Source: Spirochaetales bacterium (GTDB taxonomy: Bacteria > Spirochaetota > Spirochaetia > SZUA-6 > DRHE01). From it: DNA of 6,636 nucleotides. Below are positions 6,017-6,636 of the stretch, in pieces (position 1 is the first letter of the stretch; each line of letters begins with the position of its first letter). The stretch is taken from positions 1-6,636 of the forward strand of contig JAGLQP010000106.1 of the NCBI GenBank assembly GCA_023136785.1, read 5' to 3'. The notes beneath the pieces were generated by a model that did not search any database, was not told where the DNA came from, and saw only the letters and a list, made by a program, of their open reading frames with translations. Position numbers and translations under genes: made by a program.

Positions 6017-6042
6017 GTACTTGACCGGAAGTACTATAGTAC
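6017..6042. promoter_or_regulatory. Overlapping palindromes at the pilZ / kinase divergent promoter
   Basis: GTACTT (6017-6022) and AAGTAC (6029-6034) form a dyad with a 6-nt centre. GTACTATAGTAC (6031-6042) is a perfect 12-bp palindrome that overlaps it, so GTAC occurs three times in 26 bp. The palindrome contains TATAGT on both strands, a possible shared -10 element. It could also be an operator over the pilZ -10 box. Confidence 0.4.
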
Positions 6043-6062
6043 AATCCTGTGTCCCCTGTCAA
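6033..6062 (-). promoter_or_regulatory. Sigma-70 type promoter for the PilZ gene
   Basis: On the minus strand a perfect -35 box TTGACA (6062-6057) is followed after 18 bp by TATAGT (6038-6033; 5 of 6 bases). Predicted transcription would start near 6026, about 40 nt before the PilZ ATG. The -35 box touches the ribosome-site region of the divergent kinase gene, so the two start regions overlap physically. Confidence 0.65.
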
Positions 6063-6079
6063 TGAACGAGGTGCTATGT

Positions 6080-6636
6080 ATGTATTCGGTAATTGGACTC
6101 GGCAACCCGCTGCTCGACTTTATTGCTCCGGTTGACTCAGGCGTTCTCGAGGCTCTCTCGGCGAAAAAGGGTACGATGAATCTCGTGGATCGGGAGGCTA
6201 TGGAGAGAGTGCTGTCGATATTGGACGGCTATACCAACATGCCCGGCGGGAGCGCCGCCAACACCTTGAGGGGAATTTCCTGGCTGGATCGGGGCGAGAC
6301 CCTCGATCCGCTTCTATACTGTGGGGCGGTGGGACCCGATCAAAGGGGCAGGGACTACAACCAGATCCTGGAAACCGCGGGAATCACCGTGCAGGTCGTG
6401 GCAAAGACCCTTCCCACGGGCTGTTCGGTCATATTGGTAACTCCGGATCACGAGCGTACCATGTTTACCTACTTGGGTGCCTGTCGAGAGTACGGCCTGA
6501 AGGACTTGGATATCGATGCTCTGGGGAAAACCAAGGTCTTTTACGCCACGGGCTACATGTGGGACACGGCAAATCAGAAGCAGGCGGTCCGGCGGGCGAT
6601 AGAACAGTTCAGGAGGGCGGGCGGGCGGATCTGCTT
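6080..6636 (+). CDS. PfkB-family carbohydrate/nucleoside kinase, adenosine-kinase-like (3' end cut)
   Basis: The first 185 residues of a ribokinase/PfkB-fold sugar or nucleoside kinase; the frame is open to the right edge. Family features are GNPLLDF near the N-terminus (8-14), MPGGSAANT (54-62; the substrate-binding GG motif), GAVGPDQRG (82-90) and TGCSVILVTPDHERTM (113-128), where the lid beta-strands and phosphate-site residues usually occur. The pattern GGSAAN with GxVGxDxxG is common in adenosine-kinase-like members, but substrate cannot be fixed. The catalytic GAGD motif would lie beyond the window. Start ATG 6080 is chosen for GAGGTG (6068-6073) 6 nt upstream; an in-frame ATG at 6062 has no ribosome site. 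It is divergent from the PilZ gene and probably unrelated to motility. Confidence 0.88.
   Translation, partial: MYSVIGLGNPLLDFIAPVDSGVLEALSAKKGTMNLVDREAMERVLSILDGYTNMPGGSAANTLRGISWLDRGETLDPLLYCGAVGPDQRGRDYNQILETAGITVQVVAKTLPTGCSVILVTPDHERTMFTYLGACREYGLKDLDIDALGKTKVFYATGYMWDTANQKQAVRRAIEQFRRAGGRIC

Noticed and set aside
1..6636. Mobile element, CRISPR array, toxin-antitoxin or defence system
   Set aside because: No terminal repeats, regular repeat-spacer pattern, transposase or defence motif was seen. Coding content is ordinary flagellar cluster plus a housekeeping-type kinase.

Overview
The window looks like chromosomal DNA from a spirochaete, probably Spirochaetaceae or Treponemataceae. The evidence is two short core flagellins that begin MIINHNMSA and carry the GANMDQR block typical of spirochaete FlaB periplasmic-flagellum proteins, followed by FlaG and an unusually long FliD. 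Species cannot be named from the sequence.

Layout. Five flagellar-cluster genes lie on the minus strand, read from right to left: flaB copy 1 (4056-4916), flaB copy 2 (2926-3786), flaG (2458-2808), fliD (330-2405), and the start of an unrecognised gene cut by the left edge (1-315). A two-domain PilZ protein (5172-5984) lies upstream on the same strand and probably has its own promoter. At the right edge a PfkB/adenosine-kinase-like gene (6080-6636, incomplete) runs divergently. The spaces between genes are 255 bp (pilZ-flaB1), 269 bp (flaB1-flaB2), 117 bp (flaB2-flaG), 52 bp (flaG-fliD), 14 bp (fliD-last gene) and 95 bp (pilZ/kinase). Long open frames on the plus strand opposite fliD and the flagellins look like shadows.

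How the genes fit together. FlaB proteins are the filament core, FliD caps the growing filament and FlaG acts in filament assembly or length. The gene behind fliD may serve the same process, but that is only inferred from position. The PilZ protein has both conserved c-di-GMP motifs and could link the second messenger to motility.

The most interesting material is non-coding. Both flagellin leaders contain a GC-rich hairpin with a GGGA tetraloop on the mRNA. The flaB1 hairpin, together with a GGA-containing Shine-Dalgarno, fits the CsrA target pattern well. The flaB2 leader also has a 10-nt segment exactly complementary to the flaB2 Shine-Dalgarno, and a second in-frame start with its own good ribosome site. 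FliD has no conventional start; its upstream reading frame encodes a hydrophobic, signal-peptide-like N-terminus. Runs of 7 and 8 G (mRNA strand) lie in two leader regions. I saw no mobile element, CRISPR array, tRNA or rRNA.
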